A program made the translations under genes and the position numbers. A stretch of DNA of 39,438 nucleotides, taken from an uncultured Acidobacteriota bacterium. GTDB lineage: Bacteria > Acidobacteriota > Terriglobia > Terriglobales > Acidobacteriaceae. The stretch spans positions 1 to 39,438 of the forward strand of contig CAILAZ010000040.1 of assembly GCA_903832295.1 (NCBI GenBank), given 5' to 3'. Positions 16,315 through 25,134 of this stretch are shown here, one piece after another; positions within the stretch are counted from its first letter, which is position 1; each line of letters starts with the position of its first letter. The notes beneath the pieces are model-generated. The model worked only from the letters and a program-made list of their open reading frames with translations, was not told the DNA's origin and made no database searches.

Positions 16315-17571
16315 CTAGTCCACTTCGTGCTTGGCCGTGTAACCGTCGCGGGAGAGCACCTGGTACTTGAGCTCTTTTCCCTTCTGATCCTTCACAACCA
16401 GCGGCTTGTCTGTACCCGGCTGCACGACCTCCACCTTCAGTTTGCGATAGGTGCCATCCTGCTTGGGGTTGGTGGGCCGGTAGGTCAGCGTGTACTGGTT
16501 GCGGACGGCGGCGGCAATCTCGCGAAAATCTTCTGGCAGTTCGGCTTCGAAGCGAGGATTAAACCAGCGTCCGCCGGTCATCTTGGCAAACGTGTTCATC
16601 TGATTGTCGCCCTGCAGAAAATCCATCTCGCGGATGCTGCCGGCCATGCTTCCTCCAGAACGCGCTTCCATGTAATTGCGCCACAGGAAGCCAGTGCTGA
16701 TGGAGTAGATGGTCACGTTGGGAGTGGCCTTGATCTTCTTCAGAACCTTATCCAGGTTCATCTTGCTGAACGTATCCAGACCGCTGCTGATGAGGATAAT
16801 TTCCTTCCTGCCATCGATGCGCTCCAACCGATCCAGCGTGTCGTAGAGCGCGTCAAACAGGTTGGTCTCGCTGAAGCCTGGGATACGCAGGGTGTTGAGC
16901 GCCCCGACCACAGCCTGCTTGTCCGAGGTGAAATCCACAAGAATGCTCGACTTCATGTCATAGCTGATCACTGAGACGTAGTCGTTCTTCTGCATCTGGT
17001 CGGTAAAGGCATAGGAGGCGCGGAGTGCGTCATACAAGAACTGGCGGCGGCTAACCTGAAAAGCTGGGGTAGATGCGAACTCTACCAGCAGCACCGCCGT
17101 GTAGCCCGCCTTGGTCAGGCTGAAGCTTTGAATCGGCTGCTGCACATTGTCTTCGAAAACGCGGAAGTGCTGCTTCTGCAATCCGGGAATGAACTGCCCG
17201 TCCTTCGTGAGCACCAGCGCATCCACGGAAACCAGGGGGACATCGACATTGATCGAGTAACTTGGCATCCCCTCGGTGGGCTTAGGGGACGGGGGCGGGG
17301 CGGGGCGGGATTGCTGCTTGTCGGGATTCAGCTTGGGAATCGCATATGGCCCTGTGTCGTTCTGCGGACCGCCGGCCTCAGGCGGTGCCTGCTGCTTTTG
17401 CCCGCTCGAGTTCTGCTGCCCCGTGGAATTCGGCTGGCTCGATGAGTCCTGGGCGGCGGCGCGACTGGAAAGCAATACGGGGCAAAACAGAAAACAGAAC
17501 ACGGCCAGCACCCACCGCAGACTCCGGCTAAGGTGGGCGGCGTTTGGGTTAGGGCTTTTTCCTGTGTACAT
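16315..17571 (-). CDS. VWFA-related secreted protein (acidobacterial type) with degenerate MIDAS
   Basis: 418 residues with a signal peptide or anchor (about 18-40), a Gln/Ser/Pro-rich low-complexity linker (about 41-105) and a VWA fold (about 105-400). The N-terminal strands (VPLVSVDALVLTKDG, FRVFEDN) match the VWFA-related acidobacterial domain family. The metal-binding DxSxS position reads EFAST (about 164-168), so two of the usual ligand residues are changed. Late strands include YTLTYRPTNPKQDGTYRKL, typical of the family. The function is extracytoplasmic and unknown, presumably protein binding. It is divergent from the S55-like gene. Confidence 0.88.
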   Translation of the reverse strand: MYTGKSPNPNAAHLSRSLRWVLAVFCFLFCPVLLSSRAAAQDSSSQPNSTGQQNSSGQKQQAPPEAGGPQNDTGPYAIPKLNPDKQQSRPAPPPSPKPTEGMPSYSINVDVPLVSVDALVLTKDGQFIPGLQKQHFRVFEDNVQQPIQSFSLTKAGYTAVLLVEFASTPAFQVSRRQFLYDALRASYAFTDQMQKNDYVSVISYDMKSSILVDFTSDKQAVVGALNTLRIPGFSETNLFDALYDTLDRLERIDGRKEIILISSGLDTFSKMNLDKVLKKIKATPNVTIYSISTGFLWRNYMEARSGGSMAGSIREMDFLQGDNQMNTFAKMTGGRWFNPRFEAELPEDFREIAAAVRNQYTLTYRPTNPKQDGTYRKLKVEVVQPGTDKPLVVKDQKGKELKYQVLSRDGYTAKHEVD

Positions 17572-17753
17572 GAGGTCTTCTTCCCTGACGGACTCCTGCA
17601 GAGTCTTTGTTAGTATAGATGCACAATTTCACGATTTTGCGAATATCGCGAGGATAGCAGCACGCGGCTTCGCAATTCCAAGTAAGCAACTGCAAACCAG
17701 CAAGAGCTATGATCGCCTTCATGGGAGTGACCTCCCGAGGAGCAACAAAGCAC

Positions 17754-19568
17754 ATGCGCAGCTCGCGTTCGGGCCTGCTTTTCTCTACCTCAATCCGCAC
17801 CCTGGCGCTGGCAGCCTCTCTTCTGACCTCGCTGCCTGTTCTGGCACAGCAATCAACCGAGCACCTCAGCGTGCCCATCATGAGGCTGTCAGAGATCAAA
17901 GTGGGGATGACAGGAGAAGCCTTCACCGTGTTCCAGGGAACCCGGCCTGAAAAAATGGGCGTCGAAGTGCTCGGCATTTTGCGCAACATGGCCGGACCGA
18001 AGGGCGACGTAATCCTGGTGCGCCTGAAAGGCCCTCATCCCGAATACACGGGCGTGGTTGCCGGCATGAGCGGCAGCCCGGTGTACATCGACGGCAAACT
18101 GATTGGTGCGCTGGCCTACCGCATCGGAGAATTCAGCAAGGAACCGATCGGCGGAGTAACGCCCATCGCATCCATGCTGCAGATCAATGAATTCGACAAA
18201 ACTTCAGTAGAGCAGGAGGCCGCAAGTTCCGCGGCAACCATGCCCGCGCACACCGGCGGTCCCGGTGAGCAGCCCGCACCCATTTCCATGACAACCTACC
18301 TGAGACCGATTGAGACGCCGCTGGTCTTCAACGGATTCAGCGAGGAATCGATCCACCGTTTTGCTCCGCAGTTCGCGTCAGCGGGAATCGTGCCCGTGAT
18401 GGGAGCGGGCTCCAGCAGCGATGCGCCGCAACCGGAGCCAATCGAGCCGGGTTCCTCCGTAGGCGCGGTGCTGGTACGCGGAGACATGGACATAGCCGCT
18501 ACTTGCACAGTCACCTACATGGACGCCGATCACCTGCTCGCCTGTGGACATCCCTTCCTGAACTTTGGGCAGGTGGAGATGCCGATGACGAAATCGACTG
18601 TTCTCGCAACTTTGCCGTCGTCCTCCAATGCATTCAAAATCGCATCCACCACGGAGACCATCGGCGCGTTTGTGCAGGACCGGCACACCGGCATCCTCGG
18701 ACGCTTCGGCAAAACCCCGGCGATGATTCCGGTGACGATCAACTTCCATGGCGTGGCTCGCCCGCGCAGCTATCACATGGAGGTCATGAACAACGCACGG
18801 CTTACCCCCGTGGTGATGATGGCAAGCGTCTTCAACGCCATCCAGGGGATTAACGAGTATGGCGAAGACACCACGTTCCGGGTATCGGGAGCGATCAGCG
18901 TTGCCGGCTTCGCCAAACTGGAGATCAACAACATGTACGCGCCGGGCGACGGACAGAATCCGACGGCGGCGGCAATCGCAGCTTCGCTGGGAGAGCGCTT
19001 CACGCGCATCTTTGAAAATCCATACGCGCGGCCTGACATTACTGGCGTGGTATTTGATATCGACCTTGTTCCAGAACGGCGCGTGGCGCGCCTGGAGACG
19101 GCACGCACAGATGTAACAGAAGCACGTCCGGGCGATGAGATTACGGTGGAGACCGTTCTACGGCCTTACCGCGGCGAACGCATGGTGAGGCAGATTCCAG
19201 TACGCATTCCCACCTCCACGCCGCGCGGTGCGCTGCGCATTCTAGTTTCTGACGGCGACACGCTCGACAAGGGACGCCGGCCAACGCCGGGCTTTGCGCG
19301 AAACTATGACCTGGCTTCGACGATTGCGCTGCTTAATAAAGAGCACTCAAACTCCAGCCTCTACGTGTCTCTGCTGGAGGCAAGCCCGCAGGCACAGGTG
19401 GGAGACAAGATTATGCCCACGCTTCCGCTTTCTGTGATGAATGTGATGGAAGGAATGCGCGGGACGCAGGACATGGTGCTGGTAGGTGAGTCGAGCGTGA
19501 GCGAATCCTCCGCGCCGATCGACTACGTAGTGAGTGGAGCACAGGTGATTACAGTGAACGTACGCTAG
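17754..19568 (+). CDS. Secreted SpoIVB-S55-like serine peptidase domain protein
   Basis: About 604 residues from the ATG at 17754 (GAGGAG 11 bases upstream; ATGs at 17709 and 17721 are also in frame). A signal peptide is followed by an S55-like region: MRLSEIKVGMTGEAFTVFQG, then VVAGMSGSPVYIDGKLIGAL with the candidate nucleophile Ser, then some 150 residues later DADHLLACGHPFLNFG with the candidate His. SpoIVB cleaves sporulation regulators in Firmicutes; this homologue is in a bacterium without other sporulation genes in view, so its role is probably envelope proteolysis. The C-terminal half is beta-rich. The gene ends at a strong terminator. The order of Ser before His is odd for clan PA (see findings). 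Confidence 0.85.
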   Translation: MRSSRSGLLFSTSIRTLALAASLLTSLPVLAQQSTEHLSVPIMRLSEIKVGMTGEAFTVFQGTRPEKMGVEVLGILRNMAGPKGDVILVRLKGPHPEYTGVVAGMSGSPVYIDGKLIGALAYRIGEFSKEPIGGVTPIASMLQINEFDKTSVEQEAASSAATMPAHTGGPGEQPAPISMTTYLRPIETPLVFNGFSEESIHRFAPQFASAGIVPVMGAGSSSDAPQPEPIEPGSSVGAVLVRGDMDIAATCTVTYMDADHLLACGHPFLNFGQVEMPMTKSTVLATLPSSSNAFKIASTTETIGAFVQDRHTGILGRFGKTPAMIPVTINFHGVARPRSYHMEVMNNARLTPVVMMASVFNAIQGINEYGEDTTFRVSGAISVAGFAKLEINNMYAPGDGQNPTAAAIAASLGERFTRIFENPYARPDITGVVFDIDLVPERRVARLETARTDVTEARPGDEITVETVLRPYRGERMVRQIPVRIPTSTPRGALRILVSDGDTLDKGRRPTPGFARNYDLASTIALLNKEHSNSSLYVSLLEASPQAQVGDKIMPTLPLSVMNVMEGMRGTQDMVLVGESSVSESSAPIDYVVSGAQVITVNVR

Positions 19569-19586
19569 CAGCAGCAGGCAAAACTA

Positions 19587-19622
19587 CAGGCCCGAGTCCG
19601 ACGACTCGGGCCTGCTATTTTT
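19587..19622 (+). terminator. Rho-independent terminator after the S55-like gene
   Basis: CAGGCCCGAGT - CCGACG - ACTCGGGCCTG is a perfect 11-bp stem with a 6-base loop, followed by five T at 19618-19622. It separates the convergent S55-like gene and the lipoprotein gene. Confidence 0.9.
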
Positions 19623-19629
19623 CTGCAAG

Positions 19630-20730
19630 CTAGTAGGAAGCGGTGAGGGATACATTGTCCAGCCAGACGTTATAGGGAGTCTGCGCTCCATCGCCATCCA
19701 TCTGGAAAGCGATGTCGATGTCTTCCTGCAGCCAGTTGGGCTGAGGATCCAGGAACATATCAACCGGCGTTGTCTGCCCGTCGAGCGTGACGCTGATGTA
19801 GTGCACCTGGTTGTTGACTTTCTCAAACTGCCAGGAGAGATGATGCCACTGCTTTGAGGTCACAGGGGGACAAGGAACTTTGCTCGGTATCCACTTCTCT
19901 CCTTTCGGATCCCACACGTCCCACATCTTCGTGTTCTTGTAGCTGCACTCGGTTCCCCAGGTGTAGCGCACCCCGCCGAAACTCTGATTGACGTCGAACT
20001 CGAGAGCTTCGGCGACATCGGCGTTATCAACATAGAAGTCGAGAGCATAGGTGAACTTGGAGAGCGGCGTGCCGCCGCCGAGGGAGAGCCACCAGAGCGA
20101 GTTGGAGTAGCCGGTAGTTCCGCCGATGCTGAACTGCGCGGACGAACCGCTCAGCGATGGCGATGGAACGTGAAGCGTCTGCACAGAGGTGGCGTTGCCG
20201 AGTCCAGCGGCGCATACGGAGCCGTTCAACTGCGCCGTGCACCACTGCCACTCAGGGATGTTCTGCAATTGCGAGAGGACGGCGGGCGAGGTTTGTCCGC
20301 TGACGTTGAGAGTGATAGTGGAAGATGCGATCTGCTTGTCGCTCTTGTCGTATCCGGCGAAGGTGAGATTGTGCTGGCCAGTGGGAAGAAACATCCACTT
20401 GTTTTTCAGGGGAAGGATTCCGCCGTAGAAGATGCTGTCTGCGCCGTCAAGAAGAAGGCGGGTGTGATCAACGCCGGTGGTGTCTCCGACGCTGCCGCTG
20501 AACTGGATGGGTGAAGTGACGGTGGCGTTGTTGGAGGGGGCGCTGATGGAGAGCGGTCCGGCGGTGACTGCGGGTGTGGGAGTGGGCGTGGGAGTGGAGG
20601 TTGCGGAGTTGGCAGTGCCGGAACCACAGCCGGCGGCAATCAGCAAAAGACAGCACAGAACGAGGAAAAAACAACCTCGCAAAAGACAGGAATGCGCACG
20701 TGGCGCATGGCGATGAGTATGGGCACTCAT
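19630..20730 (-). CDS. Lipoprotein with Ig-like and lectin-like (jelly-roll) regions
   Basis: 366 residues from the ATG at 20730 (GAGG 8 bases upstream; the frame is open to 20844). A hydrophobic signal ends in the lipobox IAAGC with the lipidated Cys at 35, followed by a Thr-Pro repeat linker (about 46-55). An Ig-like strand region (about 58-125, LSISAPSNNATVTSPIQFSG) precedes a probable concanavalin-like jelly-roll (about 165-366; DFYVDNADVAEALEFDVNQS, W-rich strands). It is probably an outer-surface lipoprotein that binds a carbohydrate, which is inference. The gene is divergent from the 23/24-bp repeat array. Confidence 0.8.
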   Translation of the reverse strand: MSAHTHRHAPRAHSCLLRGCFFLVLCCLLLIAAGCGSGTANSATSTPTPTPTPAVTAGPLSISAPSNNATVTSPIQFSGSVGDTTGVDHTRLLLDGADSIFYGGILPLKNKWMFLPTGQHNLTFAGYDKSDKQIASSTITLNVSGQTSPAVLSQLQNIPEWQWCTAQLNGSVCAAGLGNATSVQTLHVPSPSLSGSSAQFSIGGTTGYSNSLWWLSLGGGTPLSKFTYALDFYVDNADVAEALEFDVNQSFGGVRYTWGTECSYKNTKMWDVWDPKGEKWIPSKVPCPPVTSKQWHHLSWQFEKVNNQVHYISVTLDGQTTPVDMFLDPQPNWLQEDIDIAFQMDGDGAQTPYNVWLDNVSLTASY

Positions 20731-21384
20731 TCTCTCGACCTCGCATAGAGACAACATGGAAAAACGCTGAACATGAAGATGCACCTGATTTTTAGCGGGC
20801 TGTCTCGACATTGCTGGATCGCGAGGTGTATCGAGAAGGCACACTGGCGACAGTGGAACGCGTGTGCTGACGAGCTTCCACGATTGATGTTTCTGATAAT
20901 CGTTTGCGAGGCTGTAGTTATGCCAGGCGCAATGGTTGAGGGAGGTCCGATACGATTACCTGCGCGGTCATCGCGCGGAAGGCCGATGGTTGGCGAGGCG
21001 TGCAACGGTTGCGAGTACTGCGGAGAAGGTGGCGAGAGAGGGCGAGGGAGGCGGGACGGAGATGGCGTGAGCGGTCCAACAAACTCTTGCGTGGTGTCGT
21101 GAAATTCTCGCGCGCTTACGTTGTGAAATTCTCGCGTGCTTGCGTTGTGAAATTCTCGCGTACTTGCGTTGTGAATTTCTCGCGTGCTCCGTTCACAAAT
21201 TCTCTCGTACTTCGCTTCACGAATTCTCTCGTGCTTTGCTTCACAAATTCTCTCGTGCTCCGTTCACAAATTCTCTCGTGCTTCGCCAGGGAGTTCTCGC
21301 GTGAGTGGGTGTGAAGATTTTCGGCTGGCATGGGTGGACTGGTTTGGTCACGCTCCTCTCCTCTGCTACTCTTTTGCTCACATC
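20731..21384. other. Long non-coding gap holding the 23/24-bp tandem array
   Basis: 654 bases between the divergent lipoprotein and beta-propeller genes. Open frames here use repeat translation or G-rich runs (for example 20773-21102) and show no domain, no Shine-Dalgarno and poor codon pattern, so I call none. The repeat array occupies 21099-21288; the rest is unremarkable. Confidence 0.7.
21099..21288. repeat. Tandem array of eight 23/24-bp units
   Basis: Units start at 21099, 21123, 21147, 21171, 21194, 21218, 21242 and 21265; a degenerate ninth follows to about 21311. Six units have 24 bases, and the two carrying CTCCGTT have 23. The shared core is AATTCTC[GT]CGTGCTT or close. The first four units begin GTGAA and the last four CACAA or CACGA, so the array has two blocks whose boundary unit runs from GTGAA to TTCAC. 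There are no spacers, so it is not a CRISPR. Confidence 0.9.
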
Positions 21385-23775
21385 ATGGGGAATGAAACGG
21401 CTGCGATGAGAATTGTGAAGAGGGTTACGGGTTGGTTGCTGGCGATTGCGGTGGGCGGCGGCGCGGTGGCTGCGATGGGGCAGACGACGCGGAGGTGGGA
21501 GCAGTCGTCGTTTGAAGATTTCGAGAAGGGCTCATCGCGGGGAGTGGCGGTGCGAAGCGATGGGGTGCTGGAACTTGCTCCAGCGTTCCGGGCGATAACG
21601 ACGACGCCTTCTACCTACATATGGGGAGTGGCGAGCGATGGCGAGGGGAACCTGCTGGCGGCGACGGGGGCTCCGGCGCGGGTGTACCGGATTACGCCGC
21701 AGGGAGAGGTCTCGACGTTGCTGCAACCGGCGGAGCTGGAGGTGCAGGCGATTGCGGTGGCTCGCGACGGGACGATTTACGCGGCGACTTCTCCGGATGG
21801 AAAGATCTACCGGATCACGAAGAACGTGGCGGCGCAGGTGAAGCCCGCGCGCAAGGGCGAGAAGGCGGCGCAGAGCGGCGGGGCAGCAACGATGAACTCG
21901 ACGGCGGCCAACTCTCCGGCGGCGGAGGCGCCAAAGCTGGCGCTTGATCCTGGATATACGGCGACGGTGTTCTTTGAGCCGAGGACGAAGTACATCTGGG
22001 CGCTGGCGCTGGATGGGCAGAACCGTTTGTATGTTGCGACGGGCGACCGGGGAGAGATTTACCGGGTGGAGGCGAACGGAACGGGCGGGGTGTTCTTCAA
22101 GAGCGACGAGGCGCATATCCGCTCGATTGTGTTCGACAAGGCGGGGAATTTGATTGCGGGCTCGGATGGGTCCGGACTGGTTTACAGGATCTCTGCGGCG
22201 GGTGAGGCGTTTGTGCTCTACAGCGCGCCCAAGAAGGAGATCACGGCGCTGGCGCTGGATGGTCAGGGGAACATCTATGCGGCGGCGGCGGGAGACAAGC
22301 GCACGGGGAGCGCTCCGGCAACGACGGCGGCGGTGGCGCAGGGCAATGCGGGGACTCCGACGAAGTTTGAGCAACTGCCGCTGCCGGGGATTGGCTCGAC
22401 TGGCTCCGAGGTTTACAGGATTGCGCCGGATGGAGAGCCAAGGCGGATATGGCAGTCGCGCGAGGACCTGGTGTATGCGCTGGCGTTTGACGCTGCGGGG
22501 CGGCTGCTGGCGGGAACGGGAAACAAGGGAAAGATCTATGCGCTCTCCACGGGGGAGATGCGCTTTACGGACCTGTTGAAGGCAAGCGCGAACCAGGTGA
22601 TTGGATTTGCGGCGGCTCCGAATGGCGGGCTGTGGGCGGCGACGAGCAACCTGGGCAAGGTGTTTCTGCTGGAGGAGAAGGCGGAGCACGAGGGAACGTT
22701 TGACAGCGACGTGTTTGACGCGCGGATATTTTCGCGGTGGGGGCACATCGAACTGCGGGCGCAGGGAAACGTGGAGCTGTTTGCACGCAGCGGGAACGTG
22801 GACAATCCCGACCGGAACTGGAGCGGCTGGCAGAAGATTGACCTGACACGCGAGGCGGCGTTGCAGGCTCCGGCGGCGAGGTTTGTGCAGTGGCGGGTGG
22901 TGCTGCACTCAGGACGGCCCTGGCCACAGGTGGATTCGGTGGCGCTGAATTACCTGCCGAAGAACGTGGCTCCCGAGGTGGAGGACGTGGCGGTGTTTGT
23001 GGGGTACAGGTTCCCGCAGGCTCCGAGGATGATTGCGGATGTGACGAGCGCGGGGGCGGGCAATGGGGCAGCGATTGCGGGAGTGCAGGCAGGATTAACG
23101 CCGCCTCCAGTACCGCAGCGCGACCGGGAGTGGATCGCGGTGCGCTGGAGCGCGCGGGATGAGAACGACGACCAGTTGAGCTATTCCGTGTATTACCGGG
23201 GGGAGGGCGAGAGCCGGTGGCAGCTGCTGAAGGCGGGGCTGGCGGACCGGTTCTACTCGTTTGAGAGCGGACTGCTGCCCGATGGGAGATACACAATGAG
23301 AGTGGTGGCGAGCGATGCGCCCTCGCACTCACCGGAGGATTTTTTGACGGCGGCGCGGGAGAGCACGGCGTTTGACGTGGATAACACTCCGCCGGTGGTG
23401 GGCGGGTTGACGGCGAGGATTGATGAGACGGGATTGCATGTGACGTTCCGGGCGAGCGACAACTCGACAATCATCCGGCGTGCTGAGTTTTCGATTGACG
23501 CGGGGGAATGGCAGTTTGTTGCACCGGTGGGCGGGATCAGCGACGCGAGGACGGAGAACTACGACTTCACGGTTCCGGTGCCGAAGAACAGCAGCGCGGC
23601 GGGCGTGGAGGCGGCGGTGGAGACGGGAGCGCCGTCAGCGGCTCCGGCGACGGCCGAGGAGAGAGCTGCGCGCAAGGCGGCGGCGGGCGAGGAGCATGTG
23701 GTGGTGGTGCGGGTGTTTGACCGGGCGGAGAACGTGGGCACGGCGAAGGTTGTGGTGCGGGCAGGGGGACGATAG
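21385..23775 (+). CDS. Large secreted beta-propeller-like protein
   Basis: About 796 residues from the ATG at 21385; an ATG at 21406 (GGGGA 14 bases upstream) would also leave a complete signal peptide, and the true start is not decided. After the signal (to about residue 33) come repeated blades of about 40-50 residues with patterns such as YIWGVASDGEGNLLAATG, IWALALDGQNRLYVATGDRG and ALAFDAAGRLLAGTGNKGKI (about 60-430), an NHL/WD-like propeller. Then come a discoidin-like stretch (about 438-540), a fibronectin-III-like domain around residue 592 (DENDDQLSYSVYYRGEGESR) and a C-terminal beta domain. It is probably exported and may bind polymer or protein; the ligand is unknown. It overlaps the next gene by one base. 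Confidence 0.85.
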   Translation: MGNETAAMRIVKRVTGWLLAIAVGGGAVAAMGQTTRRWEQSSFEDFEKGSSRGVAVRSDGVLELAPAFRAITTTPSTYIWGVASDGEGNLLAATGAPARVYRITPQGEVSTLLQPAELEVQAIAVARDGTIYAATSPDGKIYRITKNVAAQVKPARKGEKAAQSGGAATMNSTAANSPAAEAPKLALDPGYTATVFFEPRTKYIWALALDGQNRLYVATGDRGEIYRVEANGTGGVFFKSDEAHIRSIVFDKAGNLIAGSDGSGLVYRISAAGEAFVLYSAPKKEITALALDGQGNIYAAAAGDKRTGSAPATTAAVAQGNAGTPTKFEQLPLPGIGSTGSEVYRIAPDGEPRRIWQSREDLVYALAFDAAGRLLAGTGNKGKIYALSTGEMRFTDLLKASANQVIGFAAAPNGGLWAATSNLGKVFLLEEKAEHEGTFDSDVFDARIFSRWGHIELRAQGNVELFARSGNVDNPDRNWSGWQKIDLTREAALQAPAARFVQWRVVLHSGRPWPQVDSVALNYLPKNVAPEVEDVAVFVGYRFPQAPRMIADVTSAGAGNGAAIAGVQAGLTPPPVPQRDREWIAVRWSARDENDDQLSYSVYYRGEGESRWQLLKAGLADRFYSFESGLLPDGRYTMRVVASDAPSHSPEDFLTAARESTAFDVDNTPPVVGGLTARIDETGLHVTFRASDNSTIIRRAEFSIDAGEWQFVAPVGGISDARTENYDFTVPVPKNSSAAGVEAAVETGAPSAAPATAEERAARKAAAGEEHVVVVRVFDRAENVGTAKVVVRAGGR

Positions 23776-24353
23776 TGCAGACGCTGCGCAACATTGCATG
23801 GGTGATGTGCGGGATTTATGCGACGATTCCGGCGTACTGGCTGATGGTGCATCCGTTTGCCGGGCGGTGGAGAACGGCGCGACACAAGCTGGCAGTGCTG
23901 GGGCCGCTGTGGGTGCTGATGTGGTGCGCGGCGTGGGCAGCGTCGTTTCCGTGGAGGAATGCGCTGCTGTACCACAACCCGGGAACGTGGGTGATTGCGC
24001 CGCTGGTGTGGGCGGTGTCTGTTTTTATGTACGTGCAGGGAGGGCGGGAGCTGACGTTCATGCGGCTGATTGGGCGGCATGAACTGGAGAGCAATCCGAA
24101 GCAGAACATCCTGGTGACGTTTGGAGTGCACAGGATGGTGCGGCATCCGCTGTACCTGGGACACTTCTGCACGATGCTGGGATTTGCGGCGGGCGCGGGA
24201 ACGGCGGCGTGCTTTGGGCTGTTCGGGTTTGCGGTGGCAAGCGGGGCAGTGATGGTGGTTTATGAGGAACGCGAACTGCACGCCCGCTTTGGTCCGGCGT
24301 GGGAAGAGTACTGCGAACGGACCCCGGCGATTTTCCCGGTGCCGAAGGATTAG
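23775..24353 (+). CDS. Isoprenylcysteine carboxylmethyltransferase-like integral membrane protein
   Basis: 192 residues from a GTG at 23775 that shares its first base with the preceding TAG and has GGGGGA 5 bases upstream. Five or so hydrophobic segments are seen. The C-terminal half carries the ICMT/PEMT signature: VHRMVRHPLYLGH, then YEERELHARFGPAWEEYCER before a Pro. Such proteins methylate prenylcysteines or lipids with S-adenosylmethionine; bacterial homologues mostly have unknown substrates. It is translationally linked to the beta-propeller gene. Confidence 0.85.
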   Translation: MQTLRNIAWVMCGIYATIPAYWLMVHPFAGRWRTARHKLAVLGPLWVLMWCAAWAASFPWRNALLYHNPGTWVIAPLVWAVSVFMYVQGGRELTFMRLIGRHELESNPKQNILVTFGVHRMVRHPLYLGHFCTMLGFAAGAGTAACFGLFGFAVASGAVMVVYEERELHARFGPAWEEYCERTPAIFPVPKD

Positions 24354-24365
24354 CGAGCGCGCGAG

Positions 24366-25040
24366 CTAGCGCGGGCGGCGGAAGGCGCGGCGGAGTTCGG
24401 GGGCAAATTCGCGGAGGAGATTAAGTCCGGCATCGAGCGAGACCTGGACGTGTCCCATCCTTACTCCCTGGGTGAGGGGCGAGTAGTGCGAGGGATACCA
24501 GGTGGTGACGAGCATGGAGGCGCCGTAGTCGGCGGCGAAACGAGGCAGGTCAAGGCGCGGGCGTCCGTCCGCGTTATAAGCAAAGACAGTCATTTTGAGA
24601 GCGTGGGCGCTGCGCTGTAAGGCTCCGGTGCAGCGGCATGAGAAGTAGCGCGGGTCGAGGCCGAGAGCGGCGTCGCCGGCGTCATGGACGGCCTCCCTGG
24701 TGGCCGAGAAGGCAAGACCGGTGCCGAGACGCTTCCCGTATCCACCCCAAGTGCGGTGCCATGCTTCAGGTTTATTGAAGGCGAGAGCGACGCCGGCTGA
24801 TGCGACGGAACGAACGTAGGTGTTGGGATGGCCGAGGTATCCGCGGACGAAGAGGTTGGCGCGCTGGGTGGAGGTGAGGGGGACGAAGCCGGGTTCGCCG
24901 GGTTGAATTTGCGAGGCGGGGACGGAAGGTGGTGGAGAGGGGCGCTCCGCGAAAGCCTGGGCGGATAGGGCAGAGGAGAAGGCAAGGACGGCAATCAGCA
25001 GCAGGCCGGTGTGGATACGTGCTCGAGTTGGCGCAGACAT
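24366..25040 (-). CDS. Secreted hypothetical protein
   Basis: 224 residues with a signal peptide (about 1-30, ending SAQAFA). GGAG lies 6 bases before the ATG. The mature part is Arg/Gly rich with aromatic turns and short hydrophobic strands (SVASAGVALAFN, YGKRLGTGLAFSATREAVHD), a feature of membrane-associated or outer-membrane hypotheticals in Acidobacteriota. There is a Cys pair in YFSCRCTG. No family recognised. It converges on the ICMT-like gene (12 bases) and diverges from lolC/E (94 bases). Confidence 0.7.
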   Translation of the reverse strand: MSAPTRARIHTGLLLIAVLAFSSALSAQAFAERPSPPPSVPASQIQPGEPGFVPLTSTQRANLFVRGYLGHPNTYVRSVASAGVALAFNKPEAWHRTWGGYGKRLGTGLAFSATREAVHDAGDAALGLDPRYFSCRCTGALQRSAHALKMTVFAYNADGRPRLDLPRFAADYGASMLVTTWYPSHYSPLTQGVRMGHVQVSLDAGLNLLREFAPELRRAFRRPR

Positions 25041-25122
25041 GACACTCTCCGGACGAGCCAGATTGGCAGAGCGGCTGTGTTTCTGGTGGCTGGTCGATGA
25101 TAACGCAGGGGCGAGGTGCTTC

Positions 25123-25128
25123 TATAAT
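25123..25128 (+). promoter_or_regulatory. -10 element placing the start at the lolC/E ATG
   Basis: TATAAT at 25123-25128 is followed by six bases and then the ATG at 25135, the usual distance from -10 to the transcript start. The nearest GAGG is about 18 bases upstream of the ATG, so this gene is probably read from a leaderless message. No good -35 is seen. Confidence 0.45.
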
Positions 25129-25134
25129 CCTTGC

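Noticed and set aside
21099-21288. CRISPR array
   Set aside because: Units touch each other with no unique spacers, and no cas gene is present.
21000-21314. 104-codon open frame crossing the tandem array (repeated VKFSRA and FTNSLV)
   Set aside because: The repeats are 24 bases long, so a frame stays open by chance; no Shine-Dalgarno and no plausible protein start.
21532-22908. 458-codon open frame on the - strand
   Set aside because: Antisense to the propeller gene, Arg/Pro-rich translation without domains.
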